Assembly (NCBI GenBank): GCA_900596015.1
Contig: UVIF01000001.1
Coordinates: 514,513 to 578,512, forward strand
Origin: Pseudomonas viridiflava
GTDB lineage: Bacteria; Pseudomonadota; Gammaproteobacteria; Pseudomonadales; Pseudomonadaceae
Length of the DNA stretch: 64,000 bases
Direction: 5' to 3'
Below, in pieces: positions 37,174-46,081 of the stretch (position 1 is the first letter of the stretch; every line of letters starts with the position of its first letter). A program made the position numbers and the translations under genes. The notes beneath the pieces were generated by a model. It was given only the letters and a program-made list of their open reading frames with translations. It ran no database searches and was not told the DNA's origin.

Positions 37174-38118
37174 CTAGCCTGGCTGCAGCAGGCGCTCCAC
37201 GGCATCGCAATCCTGTTCGCGACGCACGAGGGTGAACAGCTCGGTTGCTTCGGGGTAGGTGCGAGTCAGCATGGCCAGCCACTGCTTGAGCCGGCCCGGC
37301 GCCTGGCGCGGTGTGAGTTGCGCACGGGCCTGGCGCCAGAACTCGCGGATCAGTGGCAACAGCTCGGACCAGGTCATGTCGGGCAGCTCGATGCCCTCAT
37401 GGGCCGCAGCGATCTGCCGCGCCAGGTCGGGCCTGGACACCAGGCCACGCCCGAGCATGAAGTCCTTGGCGCCGCTGACCTCGCGACAGCGCCGCCAGTC
37501 AGCGACGGTCCAGATGTCGCCATTGGCATAGACCGGCACCTTCACCACGTCCTGAACCTTGGCGACCCATTCCCAGTGCGCCGGCGGCTTGTAGCCATCG
37601 ACTTTGGTCCGCGCGTGCACCACCAGCACATCGGCGCCACCTTCGGCCAAGGCAGTGGCGCATTCGATGGCGCTGTCCGGGGTGTCGAAACCCAGGCGCA
37701 TCTTGGCCGTGACGGGAATGTGCGCGGGTACCGTGGCGCGCACTTCGCGCAGGATGCGGTGGAGCAACTCCGGCTCCTTGAGCAGCACCGCGCCACCGCG
37801 GGATTTGTTCACCGTCTTGGCCGGGCAGCCGAAATTCAGATCGATCACCGGCGCGCCGAGGGTACAGGCGAACGCGGCGTTGTCGGCGAGGGCCGAGGGG
37901 TCGGAGCCGAGCAGTTGCACGCGTAGCGGCACCCCGGCACGGGTCTGGGCGCCGGTGAGCAGTTCGGGGCCGAATTTGTGATAGTAGGCGGCGGTGAGCA
38001 CGCGCTCGTTGACGCGGATGAACTCGGTGACGCACCAGTCGATGCCGCCGACCTGGGTCAGGACGTCGCGCAGAATATCGTCGACCAACCCTTCCATGGG
38101 CGCCAAGGCTAATTGCAT
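37174..38118 (-). CDS. dusC: tRNA-dihydrouridine(16) synthase
   Basis: 314-aa flavoenzyme reducing uridine 16 in tRNA D-loops. TIM-barrel with [11 protein letters not shown] at the N-terminus, the catalytic Cys in [34 protein letters not shown], and FMN-phosphate-binding YANGDIWTV and [13 protein letters not shown]. The length and [15 protein letters not shown] segment favour DusC over DusA or DusB. It runs upstream of and toward ibpA on the same strand. Confidence 0.92.
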   Translation of the reverse strand: MQLALAPMEGLVDDILRDVLTQVGGIDWCVTEFIRVNERVLTAAYYHKFGPELLTGAQTRAGVPLRVQLLGSDPSALADNAAFACTLGAPVIDLNFGCPAKTVNKSRGGAVLLKEPELLHRILREVRATVPAHIPVTAKMRLGFDTPDSAIECATALAEGGADVLVVHARTKVDGYKPPAHWEWVAKVQDVVKVPVYANGDIWTVADWRRCREVSGAKDFMLGRGLVSRPDLARQIAAAHEGIELPDMTWSELLPLIREFWRQARAQLTPRQAPGRLKQWLAMLTRTYPEATELFTLVRREQDCDAVERLLQPG

Positions 38119-38220
38119 GAGGTGTTTCTCGGGCAGGGGCGTGAAAGGGAGCGGATTCTAGCAGAAAGGCCGCACACCGACGGTAGCGCTGGAACCCAGT
38201 GGCCGTGAAGCCTGAGGTTT

Positions 38221-38658
38221 CTAAGGCTCGATAGCTATCGCCGAGCCGTACCCTTCCAGGAACGGCGGCGGCATGCGTTTGGGCTTGCCGCTGGACAGCT
38301 CGATGCAGACGAAGGTGGTGCGGGCCCTGAGCAGGACCGCACCGTCGCTTGGACGCAGCAGTTGGAACTGGCGAGTCATCTTCAAGCGCCGGTCCCAGTC
38401 GAGTATCCAGGTACCCAATTCCAGCTCATCGCCTTCATGGGCGCTGGCCAGGTAGTCGATTTCATGACGAACCACAGCCATGGCGCGGTCCAGTTGTCGA
38501 TAGGTCGCAAGATCCAGACCCAGGTGCTGGGAATGCTGCCAGGCACAGCGCTCGAGCCAGGTTACGTACACGGCGTTGTTCGCATGTCCCAGGCCGTCGA
38601 TGTCGTCGGGCTGGACTGTGAGGGCAATGACGAAGGGGGCGGGCCGATCCCAGTTCAT
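38221..38658 (-). CDS. Acyl-CoA thioesterase, 4HBT hot-dog family
   Basis: 145-aa hot-dog thioesterase. The 4HBT active-site segment is DIDGLGHANNAVYVTWLER, with the usual DGLGHANN replacing DxxxHVNN; later strands include MAVVRHEIDYLASAH. I start at the ATG at 38658 (MNWDRPAPF) with AGGAG about 6 nt upstream; the longer frame to 38724 gives an unconvincing Pro-rich lead. Substrate is unknown. It ends about 100 bases before dusC. Confidence 0.87.
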   Translation of the reverse strand: MNWDRPAPFVIALTVQPDDIDGLGHANNAVYVTWLERCAWQHSQHLGLDLATYRQLDRAMAVVRHEIDYLASAHEGDELELGTWILDWDRRLKMTRQFQLLRPSDGAVLLRARTTFVCIELSSGKPKRMPPPFLEGYGSAIAIEP

Positions 38659-38701
38659 GGGCGCTCCTGAAGAATTAGGAACAGGCGGATATGGCGGGGG
38701 C

Positions 38702-38740
38702 AGAAAAACAAAAGGCTCATTCAATAATCGAATGAGCCTT
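38702..38740 (-). terminator. Terminator of the Glu/Ala tRNA operon
   Basis: Stem AAGGCTCATT/AATGAGCCTT with a 9-base loop; the minus strand continues TTTTGTTTTT. It lies 26 bases after the last tRNA. Confidence 0.87.
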
Positions 38741-38765
38741 ATAAGTCCCGCAGAGCGGGTAATCG

Positions 38766-38841
38766 TGGCGTCCCCTAGGGGACTCGAACCCCTGTTACCG
38801 CCGTGAAAGGGCGGTGTCCTAGGCCACTAGACGAAGGGGAC
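38766..38841 (-). tRNA. tRNA-Glu (UUC), second copy
   Basis: 76-nt tRNA with CCA encoded. Acceptor stem GTCCCCT/AGGGGAC, anticodon loop CTTTCAC giving UUC, T-loop GGTTCGAACC. Identical in sequence to the copy at 39014. Confidence 0.97.
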
Positions 38842-38884
38842 GCAAAACCTTCAGTCAAGCCCGCTGACGCAGGCTCCGGCAAAT

Positions 38885-38960
<76 letters not shown>

Positions 38961-39013
38961 GAATTTATCGCCCTGCGGCGGAATGCCGACTTCACTCGGC
39001 ATTTCTGTACAAC

Positions 39014-39089
39014 TGGCGTCCCCTAGGGGACTCGAACCCCTGTTACCGCCGTGAAAGGGCGGTGTCCTAGGCCACTAGACGAAGGGGAC
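39014..39089 (-). tRNA. tRNA-Glu (UUC), first copy
   Basis: 76-nt tRNA, anticodon UUC, CCA encoded. Follows the upstream tRNA-Ala by about 70 bases in the same transcript. Confidence 0.97.
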
Positions 39090-39158
39090 ATACCTTCTAC
39101 CAAGATCAGTTTGGAACTGATCGGCTCGTTGTCAACGTATGACATCGAGCCTGGAATT

Positions 39159-39234
<76 letters not shown>

Positions 39235-39372
39235 AAACAGTGTGTTGCTGTGTGGACGGGGCGCATATTAAGACGACCTCGCCAGGGTGTCAAACTTATT
39301 TTCAGAATTATTCTGAAGTTTTTTATCGCGATTACAGGGACTTACCGGATTCGCGCGGTTGGTGCCAAAGGC

Positions 39373-39490
39373 GACGCGGCTTGCGCCGCTGCTACAGGGG
39401 GTGTGGGGAGCCTGATGTACGGGTGGTGTGGCAGGACGCGGCTTGCGCCGCTGCTACAGGGTGTGGTGTAGCAGCGGCGCGAGCCGCGTC
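39373..39490. repeat. Three REP elements (GTAGCAGCGGCG family), two forming a hairpin
   Basis: Direct copies at 39373-39397 and 39435-39459 (GACGCGGCTTGCGCCGC...), and an inverted copy at 39467-39490. The last two form a long near-perfect hairpin with a short loop. It is the same family as the pair at 3363-3513. It lies between gltX and the tRNA operon. Confidence 0.8.
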
Positions 39491-39514
39491 GTTTGGGGTG
39501 GCGGATAGCTGCGG

Positions 39515-40993
39515 TCAGGCGATTGCAGCCAGGAGCTTTTCCCATTCCTTGTTTTCTTTCTTGGAGACGCCGCCGAGCAGGTCGAGGGCCTGGCGCAGGC
39601 GGAAGCGGGTCAGGTCCGGGCCGAGGATTTCCATGGCATCGAGGACCGACACCGAGCTGGCCTGCCCGGTGATCGCGGCGAACATCAGCGGCATGGCGTC
39701 GCGCAGCTTCAAGCCAAGCGACTCGACCACGGCCTGGATGGTTGCGGTGATGCGTTCCTTGTCCCACTGCCGCAGGCTTTCCAGCTTCCACAGGATCAAC
39801 TGCATCAGTTGCCGCACCTGGTCCGCGGAGAGTTTCTTGCTTTCGAACAGGCGCGCATCCAATTGCAGGCCACCGGCAAAGAAGAAGCCGCCCAGCGGAA
39901 CTATCTGACTGAAGGTTTCCACCCTGCCCTGCACATGAGGCGCGATCTTCATCATGTAGTCAGGGTTGAAGGCCCACTGCTGCACCCGTGCGGCAAACTC
40001 CTGCACCGGTAACTCGCGCAGCCACTGGCCATTGAGCCACGAGAGTTTCTCGATATCGAAGATCGGACCGCCCAGGGATACGCGGGAAAGATCGAAGTGC
40101 TCGACCATTTCAGCCAGGGAGAACTTTTCGCGTTCGTCGGGCATCGACCAGCCCATGCGGCCCAGATAATTGAGCATGGCTTCTGGCATGAAGCCCATGC
40201 GCTCGTAGAACGTGACCGAGGTCGGATTCTTGCGCTTGGACAGCTTGCTCTTGTCCGGATTGCGCAGCAGCGGCATGTAGCACAGTGCTGGTTGCTCCCA
40301 GCCGAAGTATTCGTAGAGCTTCATCAGCTTGGGCGCCGAGGGCAACCATTCTTCACCGCGCAGCACGTGGGTGATGCCCATCAGGTGATCATCGACCACG
40401 TTGGCCAGAAAGTAGGTGGGCAGACCGTCGGTTTTCATCAGGACCTGCATGTCCATGCGGTCCCACGGGATTTCGACGTCGCCGCGCAGCATGTCGGGGA
40501 CCACGCAGACGCCTTCGGTGGGGACCTTCATGCGGATGACGTGGGGCTCGCCTGCCGCCAGGCGACGCTGGACTTCCTCGGCCGACAGCAACAGGGCGCG
40601 ACCGTCGTAGCGCGGGGTTTCGCCGCGAGCGGTTTGTTCGGCGCGCATCTGGTCGAGTTCTTCGGCCGTGCAGAAACAGGGGAATGCATGACCCATGTCG
40701 ACCAGTTGCTGGGCGTACTGCTTGTAGATCTCGCCCCGCTCGCTCTGCCGGTACGGGCCGTGGGGGCCGCCTACGTCCGGGCCTTCGCTCCACTCGATAC
40801 CCAGCCAGCGCAGGGCGTCGAAGATCTGCTGCTCGGATTCGCGGGTCGAGCGCAACTGGTCGGTGTCTTCGATGCGCAGGATAAATTCGCCGCCATGCTG
40901 TTTGGCAAAGCAATAGTTGAACAGGGCGATGTAGGCCGTGCCGACATGAGGGTCGCCGGTGGGCGATGGGGCGATACGCGTACGAACGGTCAT
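39515..40993 (-). CDS. gltX: Glutamyl-tRNA synthetase
   Basis: 492-aa class I synthetase charging tRNA-Glu. The HIGH-type motif is [20 protein letters not shown]-type is KLSKRKN, and the zinc-type segment contains [22 protein letters not shown] is also typical. Full length. Its cognate tRNA-Glu genes lie directly downstream on the same strand, an arrangement known in Pseudomonas. The Shine-Dalgarno is weak (CGAG). Confidence 0.97.
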   Translation of the reverse strand: MTVRTRIAPSPTGDPHVGTAYIALFNYCFAKQHGGEFILRIEDTDQLRSTRESEQQIFDALRWLGIEWSEGPDVGGPHGPYRQSERGEIYKQYAQQLVDMGHAFPCFCTAEELDQMRAEQTARGETPRYDGRALLLSAEEVQRRLAAGEPHVIRMKVPTEGVCVVPDMLRGDVEIPWDRMDMQVLMKTDGLPTYFLANVVDDHLMGITHVLRGEEWLPSAPKLMKLYEYFGWEQPALCYMPLLRNPDKSKLSKRKNPTSVTFYERMGFMPEAMLNYLGRMGWSMPDEREKFSLAEMVEHFDLSRVSLGGPIFDIEKLSWLNGQWLRELPVQEFAARVQQWAFNPDYMMKIAPHVQGRVETFSQIVPLGGFFFAGGLQLDARLFESKKLSADQVRQLMQLILWKLESLRQWDKERITATIQAVVESLGLKLRDAMPLMFAAITGQASSVSVLDAMEILGPDLTRFRLRQALDLLGGVSKKENKEWEKLLAAIA

Positions 40994-41091
40994 GGGGGGT
41001 CTCGAGCAGGTTGAATCGAAACGCCGATGTTAGCAGGGCTTGGGGGCAAGGCTCCAGAATCGTGTGGCGGCGGGTATGGGTGCTTGGCTGG

Positions 41092-41275
41092 GAACGCAGT
41101 GCGGCCTTCGCGGGCAGAGGGCTAGGCCGCCCGCCCCGCTCCCACAAGAACGGGGTGCAACCTTCAAGAACGCAGTGCGGCCTTCGCGGGCAGAGGGCTG
41201 GGCCGCCTGCCCCGCTCCCACAAGGGGGCGGGCTGGTTGGTGCTTTTCTGTGGGAGCGGGTTCTACCCGCGAAGG
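41092..41275. repeat. REP array: 57-bp unit twice with 76-bp period, plus inverted REP
   Basis: Units at 41092-41148 and 41168-41224 are nearly identical (GAACGCAGTGCGGCCTTCGC ... CGCTCCCACAAG), separated by a 19-base spacer. An inverted REP follows at 41248-41273 (CTGTGGGAGCGGG...). The array fills the gap between uvrB and gltX, where no terminator of classic form was seen. Confidence 0.78.
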
Positions 41276-41288
41276 GAACGACGCGCTG

Positions 41289-43304
41289 TCAGACCTTGAG
41301 CAGGCGCTCGCGCAGCTTGCCGATTTCGTCGCGCATCTGCGCGGCGGCTTCGAACTCCAGGTCCCGCGCCAGCTGGTACATCTTCTCTTCCAGCTGCTTG
41401 ATGCGCTTGGTGATCTCGCTCGGCGAGCGCAGCTCGTTCTCGTAGCGTGCGTTCTCCTCGGCAGCCTTGGCCATGCCCTTGCGCTTCTTGCTGCGCGAAC
41501 CCGGCACGGTGGCACCTTCCATGATATCGGCGACGTCCTTGACCACGCCCTTGGGCACGATGCCATTGGCCTCGTTGAAGGCGATCTGTTTCTCGCGGCG
41601 GCGCTCGGTTTCGCCGATGGCACGCTCCATCGAACCGGTCATGCGGTCGGCGTACAAAATGGCACGCCCATTGAGATTTCGCGCGGCACGGCCAATGGTC
41701 TGGATCAGCGAGCGGTCGGAGCGCAGAAAACCTTCCTTGTCGGCATCCAGAATCGCCACCAGCGAGACCTCGGGCATGTCCAGGCCTTCGCGCAGCAGGT
41801 TGATCCCCACGATCACGTCGAACGCGCCCAGGCGCAAGTCGCGGATGATCTCGACCCGTTCGACGGTGTCGATGTCCGAGTGCAGATAGCGCACACGCAC
41901 GTCGTGGTCCGCCAGATAGTCGGTCAGATCCTCGGCCATGCGCTTGGTCAGCACGGTGACCAGAATGCGGTCGTCAGTGGCCACACGCTTGCGGATCTCA
42001 GATAGCAAGTCGTCCACCTGGGTCAACGCGGGCCGCACTTCCACCTGGGGGTCGACCAGACCGGTCGGGCGCACTACCTGCTCGATGATGCGGCCGGCGT
42101 GCTCGGCCTCGTAGTTGCCGGGGGTAGCGGAGACGAAAATGGTCTGCGGGCTCACACCTTCCCACTCGTCGAAACGCATGGGTCGGTTGTCCAGCGCCGA
42201 CGGCAGGCGGAAGCCGTACTCGACCAGCGTTTCCTTGCGCGAGCGGTCGCCCTTGTACATCGCACCCACCTGCGGAACGCTGACGTGGGACTCGTCGATG
42301 ACCAGCAAGGCGTCGGCTGGCAAATAGTCGTACAACGTGGGCGGAGCGGCGCCTGAAGGGCGGCCGGAGAGGTAGCGCGAATAGTTTTCGATGCCGTTGC
42401 AATAGCCCAGCTCGAGGATCATCTCGAGATCGAAGCGGGTGCGTTGCTCCAGCCGCTGGGCTTCCACCAGCTTGTTCTTGTCGCGAAAGTAGTCAAGGCG
42501 CTCCTTGAGCTCTTCCTTGATGCCTTCCACGGCGCCGAGCAGGGTTTCGCGCGGGGTCACGTAGTGGCTCTTGGGGTAGAAAGTGAAGCGCGGCAGTTTG
42601 CGCGTGACCTCGCCGGTCAGCGGGTCGAAGGCGGCAATGTTCTCGACTTCGTCATCGAACAGCTCGATGCGGATGGCTTCAAGATCGGATTCGGCCGGGA
42701 ACACGTCGATCACGTCGCCGCGCACACGGAACGTGGCGCGGGCGAAGTCCATCTCATTGCGGGTGTATTGCAGGTCGGCCAGACGGCGCAGCAGCGCGCG
42801 CTGGTCGAGCTTGTCGCCACGGTCCACGTGCAGGACCATTTTCAGATAGGTTTCAGGGCTGCCCAGGCCGTAGATGCACGACACCGTGGTAACGATGATG
42901 GCGTCCTTGCGCTCGAGCAGTGCCTTGGTGGCGGACAGGCGCATCTGCTCGATGTGATCGTTGATCGAGGAATCCTTCTCGATGAAGGTGTCCGACGACG
43001 GCACGTAGGCTTCGGGCTGATAGTAGTCGTAGTAGGAGACGAAATACTCGACGGCGTTGTTTGGAAAGAACGCCTTGAACTCACCGTACAGCTGAGCCGC
43101 CAGGGTCTTGTTGGGCGCCAGCACCAGTGTTGGCCGCTGCACCTGGGCAATCACGTTGGCAATGCTGAACGTCTTGCCCGACCCGGTTACCCCCAGCAAT
43201 GTCTGGTGCGCCAGGCCCGCCTCGATACCCTCCACCATCAAGCGAATGGCTTCTGGCTGATCGCCAGCAGGTTCGAAACGGGTAACGAGTTGAAACTCGG
43301 ACAT
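41289..43304 (-). CDS. uvrB: UvrABC excinuclease subunit B
   Basis: 671-aa damage-verification subunit of nucleotide excision repair. Walker A is GVTGSGKT (39-46), the beta-hairpin segment [20 protein letters not shown] is present, DESH is [16 protein letters not shown], and the helicase motif VI region includes QTIGRAARN. The C-terminal UVR motif ([20 protein letters not shown]) contacts UvrC. The start at 43304 ([10 protein letters not shown]) with GAGGT matches the family length. A LexA box lies about 40 bases upstream. Confidence 0.97.
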   Translation of the reverse strand: MSEFQLVTRFEPAGDQPEAIRLMVEGIEAGLAHQTLLGVTGSGKTFSIANVIAQVQRPTLVLAPNKTLAAQLYGEFKAFFPNNAVEYFVSYYDYYQPEAYVPSSDTFIEKDSSINDHIEQMRLSATKALLERKDAIIVTTVSCIYGLGSPETYLKMVLHVDRGDKLDQRALLRRLADLQYTRNEMDFARATFRVRGDVIDVFPAESDLEAIRIELFDDEVENIAAFDPLTGEVTRKLPRFTFYPKSHYVTPRETLLGAVEGIKEELKERLDYFRDKNKLVEAQRLEQRTRFDLEMILELGYCNGIENYSRYLSGRPSGAAPPTLYDYLPADALLVIDESHVSVPQVGAMYKGDRSRKETLVEYGFRLPSALDNRPMRFDEWEGVSPQTIFVSATPGNYEAEHAGRIIEQVVRPTGLVDPQVEVRPALTQVDDLLSEIRKRVATDDRILVTVLTKRMAEDLTDYLADHDVRVRYLHSDIDTVERVEIIRDLRLGAFDVIVGINLLREGLDMPEVSLVAILDADKEGFLRSDRSLIQTIGRAARNLNGRAILYADRMTGSMERAIGETERRREKQIAFNEANGIVPKGVVKDVADIMEGATVPGSRSKKRKGMAKAAEENARYENELRSPSEITKRIKQLEEKMYQLARDLEFEAAAQMRDEIGKLRERLLKV

Positions 43305-43342
43305 GCCACACCTCATGAGTCGCACCAGCCGGACATTTCCGA

Positions 43343-43358
43343 CTGTATTTATAGACAG
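43343..43358. promoter_or_regulatory. LexA (SOS) box upstream of uvrB
   Basis: CTGTATTTATAGACAG fits the CTG-N10-CAG LexA palindrome with AT-rich centre and lies 39 bases from the uvrB start. SOS control of uvrB is established in many gammaproteobacteria. Confidence 0.82.
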
Positions 43359-43591
43359 TACTTAACCCTAGTTTGCGCCTGTTCCTACGAGTTTCAAGGG
43401 CAAGGCCCAAGCCCCCCAGTAATCGCAGGACCAATGGTCAAAAATAAATCGGCAAAAACAGGTAAAACCAGGTGCAACCTGTCGCCCCGTCAGTCAAGCG
43501 TCTTTATACTGACTTCCCACTCGTGCACCGCTTCGCGCAGCATGAATGAAGCGTGCATCCTTTCTCACTCCCGATCAGAGCTACGGTAAAA

Positions 43592-44788
43592 ATGAGCCTG
43601 TTTTCCGCTGTCGAATTGGCACCCCGCGATCCTATCCTGGGCCTCAACGAAGCATTCAACGCCGACACCCGCACCGACAAGGTGAACCTGGGCGTGGGCG
43701 TGTACTGCAACGAAGAGGGGCGAATTCCCCTGCTGCGCGCGGTGATCGAAGCCGAGACCCAGCGCGTTGCACAGCACGCCGCGCGTGGCTATCTGCCTAT
43801 CGACGGCATCGCCGCCTACGACAAGGCCGTACAGACCTTGATGTTCGGTGCCCAGTCGCCGCTGCTGGCAGCGGGCCGTGTGGTCACCACGCAGGCCGTT
43901 GGCGGTACCGGCGCCCTGAAGATCGGTGCAGATTTCCTCAAGCAGCTATCGCCCGATGCGGTCGTCGCGATCAGCGATCCGAGCTGGGAAAACCACCGTG
44001 CGCTGTTCGAAGCCGCAGGCTTCGGCGTCCGCAACTACCGTTACTATGATGCGACCAGCAACGACGTTAACCGTTCAGGCATGCTCGAAGACCTCGACGC
44101 CCTGCCCGCAGGCTCCATCGTCGTGCTGCACGCATGCTGCCACAACCCCACCGGGGTCGACCTCAACGCGGCGGACTGGGTCAACGTGCTGGATGTGGTC
44201 AAGCGCAAGGGCCACGTGCCGTTCCTCGACATGGCTTACCAGGGCTTTGGCGACGGCATCCAGGAAGACGCAGCGGCCGTGCGCCTGTTCGCCGAGTCGG
44301 GCTTGAGCTTCTTCGTCTCCAGTTCGTTTTCCAAGTCGTTCTCGCTGTATGGCGAGCGGGTCGGTGCGCTGTCGATCGTCACCCAGTCGCGCGATGAAAG
44401 CGCGCGTGTACTCTCGCAGATCAAGCGGGTCATTCGTACCAACTACTCGAACCCGCCGACCCATGGCGCCATGATCGTCGCCAACGTGCTCAACAGCGCC
44501 GAACTGCGAGCCATGTGGGAAGCCGAACTGGGCGAGATGCGCCAGCGCATTCGCGGCATGCGCCTGCAAATGGTCGAAGGCCTGGCTGCACAGGGTGCCA
44601 ACCGTGACTTCGCCTTCGTCGCTCGCCAGGCTGGCATGTTCTCGTATTCGGGGTTGAGCGCCGAGCAGGTCGGGCGCCTGCGCAGCGAGTTCGGCATCTA
44701 CGCGCTGGATACCGGGCGCATCTGCGTGGCTGCGTTGAACCAGAGCAACATCGATGGCGTGATCAAGGCCATCGTCAAGGTGCTGTAG
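43592..44788 (+). CDS. tyrB: Aromatic amino acid aminotransferase (TyrB/PhhC type)
   Basis: 398-aa class I PLP aminotransferase transferring amino groups between aromatic amino acids (or aspartate) and 2-oxoglutarate. PLP Lys248 is in SSSFSKSFSLYGERVG; the PLP-ring and phosphate residues are in HACCHNPTGVDL and FLDMAYQGF. The start at 43592 follows the family N-terminus (MSLFSAVELAPRDPI). Divergent from uvrB. It resembles PhhC/TyrB more than AspC, but specificity is not certain. Confidence 0.92.
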   Translation: MSLFSAVELAPRDPILGLNEAFNADTRTDKVNLGVGVYCNEEGRIPLLRAVIEAETQRVAQHAARGYLPIDGIAAYDKAVQTLMFGAQSPLLAAGRVVTTQAVGGTGALKIGADFLKQLSPDAVVAISDPSWENHRALFEAAGFGVRNYRYYDATSNDVNRSGMLEDLDALPAGSIVVLHACCHNPTGVDLNAADWVNVLDVVKRKGHVPFLDMAYQGFGDGIQEDAAAVRLFAESGLSFFVSSSFSKSFSLYGERVGALSIVTQSRDESARVLSQIKRVIRTNYSNPPTHGAMIVANVLNSAELRAMWEAELGEMRQRIRGMRLQMVEGLAAQGANRDFAFVARQAGMFSYSGLSAEQVGRLRSEFGIYALDTGRICVAALNQSNIDGVIKAIVKVL

Positions 44789-44795
44789 CATCCCT

Positions 44796-44825
44796 GCTAA
44801 GGGGAAGGCTTGACTTCCCCTTAGC
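44796..44825 (+). terminator. Hairpin after tyrB
   Basis: A 12-bp perfect stem (GCTAAGGGGAAG) with a 6-base loop, 8 bases after the stop. It has no T-run, so it may be a weak terminator or an RNA-stabilising element. Confidence 0.55.
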
Positions 44826-44848
44826 AATCAGTAACATACGCAGCAGAT

Positions 44849-44924
44849 TCCGCGATAGCTCAGTTGGTAGAGCAAATGACTGTTAATCATTGGGTCCCTG
44901 GTTCGAGTCCAGGTCGTGGAGCCA
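44849..44924 (+). tRNA. tRNA-Asn (GUU)
   Basis: 76-nt tRNA; anticodon loop CTGTTAA with GUU, D-loop AGCTCAGTTGGTAGAGC, T-loop GGTTCGAGTCC, CCA encoded. Single gene followed by a terminator. Confidence 0.97.
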
Positions 44925-44937
44925 AACGCTGAAAAAG

Positions 44938-44966
44938 AAGCCCCTCATCGCAGGGGCTTTTTTTTG
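44938..44966 (+). terminator. tRNA-Asn terminator
   Basis: Stem AAGCCCCT/AGGGGCTT with loop CATCGC and eight T. Confidence 0.92.
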
Positions 44967-45070
44967 CCCGGACGCTGGCCTTCTCGCCGCAGCCGCCTAA
45001 GCGTTTGCCTTCGAACTTTCCCCCGCCCTACCCCCTCATAACAACACACCCATCACCTGGCCGACCTGCC

Positions 45071-46081
45071 ATGGATCTTGTCGTCGCTCGTCCCGAAGGC
45101 CTGTATTGCACCGCCGGGGATTTCTATATCGATCCGTGGAAGCCCGTCGAGCGCTCGGTGATCACCCATGGTCACGGCGACCATGCGCGTACGGGCAACG
45201 AGCACTATCTGGCCGCAGCACCAGGCGAAGGCATCCTGCGCACTCGCCTGGGCCAGGATATAAATCTGCAATTGCTCGAGTACGGCGAAGTCCTGCAGCA
45301 CAACGGTGTGACCTTGAGTTTCCATCCGGCTGGGCACGTACTGGGCTCTGCCCAGGTCCGCCTGGAATACAAAGGTGAGGTGTGGGTAGCCTCGGGCGAC
45401 TACAAGGTCGAGCCGGACGGTACGTGCGCGCCCTTCGAGCCAGTGCGCTGCCACACCTTCATCACCGAATCGACCTTCGGCCTGCCGATCTATCGCTGGC
45501 AGCCACAGGCCGAGATCTTCGCGGAAGTGAACCAGTGGTGGCGAGCCAACGCCGAGCAAGGCAAGGCCAGCGTGTTGTTCGCCTACGCCTTCGGCAAGGC
45601 CCAGCGCCTGCTGCATGGCATCGACGCCAGCATCGGACCGATTCTGGCGCACGGTTCGGTAGAACCGCTGAACCGCGTCTACCGCGATGCCGGCGTCTAT
45701 ATTCCGCAAACCCAATACGCCGGGGACATCAAGAAAACCGACCCGGCATTGCGCAATGCGTTGATCATCGCCCCGCCCTCGGCTGGGGGCAGCACCTGGA
45801 TGCGCCGCTTTGGGGAGTACAGCGATGCCTTCGCCAGTGGCTGGATGCGCCTGCGCGGCACCCGCCGCCGCCGCGGCGTGGATCGCGGCTTCGTGCTGTC
45901 CGACCACGCCGACTGGCCGGGCCTGCTGTGGGCCATCGAGCAGACCGGGGCCGAGCGGGTCATGGTCACCCACGGCTCGGTAGAGGTGCTGGTGCGCTAT
46001 CTGCGCGACATCGGTCTGGACGCACAAGGGTTCACCACCGAGTACGGCAACGAAGAGGAACCTCAGGAGGCCGCGTCTTGA
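45071..46081 (+). CDS. Ligase-associated DNA exonuclease (metallo-beta-lactamase fold)
   Basis: 336-aa metallo-beta-lactamase/beta-CASP-type nuclease. The metal motif THGHGDHA gives His33, His35, Asp37 and His38; further metal residues are in FHPAGHVLGSAQ and SGDYK. This family (ligase-associated exonuclease, EXO) accompanies an ATP-dependent DNA ligase in bacterial repair clusters. Start 45071 (MDLVVARPEGLYCTAGD) matches the family. Its TGA overlaps the TTG start of the ligase, so the two are translationally coupled. Confidence 0.92.
   Translation: MDLVVARPEGLYCTAGDFYIDPWKPVERSVITHGHGDHARTGNEHYLAAAPGEGILRTRLGQDINLQLLEYGEVLQHNGVTLSFHPAGHVLGSAQVRLEYKGEVWVASGDYKVEPDGTCAPFEPVRCHTFITESTFGLPIYRWQPQAEIFAEVNQWWRANAEQGKASVLFAYAFGKAQRLLHGIDASIGPILAHGSVEPLNRVYRDAGVYIPQTQYAGDIKKTDPALRNALIIAPPSAGGSTWMRRFGEYSDAFASGWMRLRGTRRRRGVDRGFVLSDHADWPGLLWAIEQTGAERVMVTHGSVEVLVRYLRDIGLDAQGFTTEYGNEEEPQEAAS

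Noticed and set aside
44796..44825. Idea that the hairpin before tRNA-Asn is an attachment site for an integrated element
   Set aside because: tRNA genes are common integration targets, but no integrase or repeated tRNA end occurs on either side.
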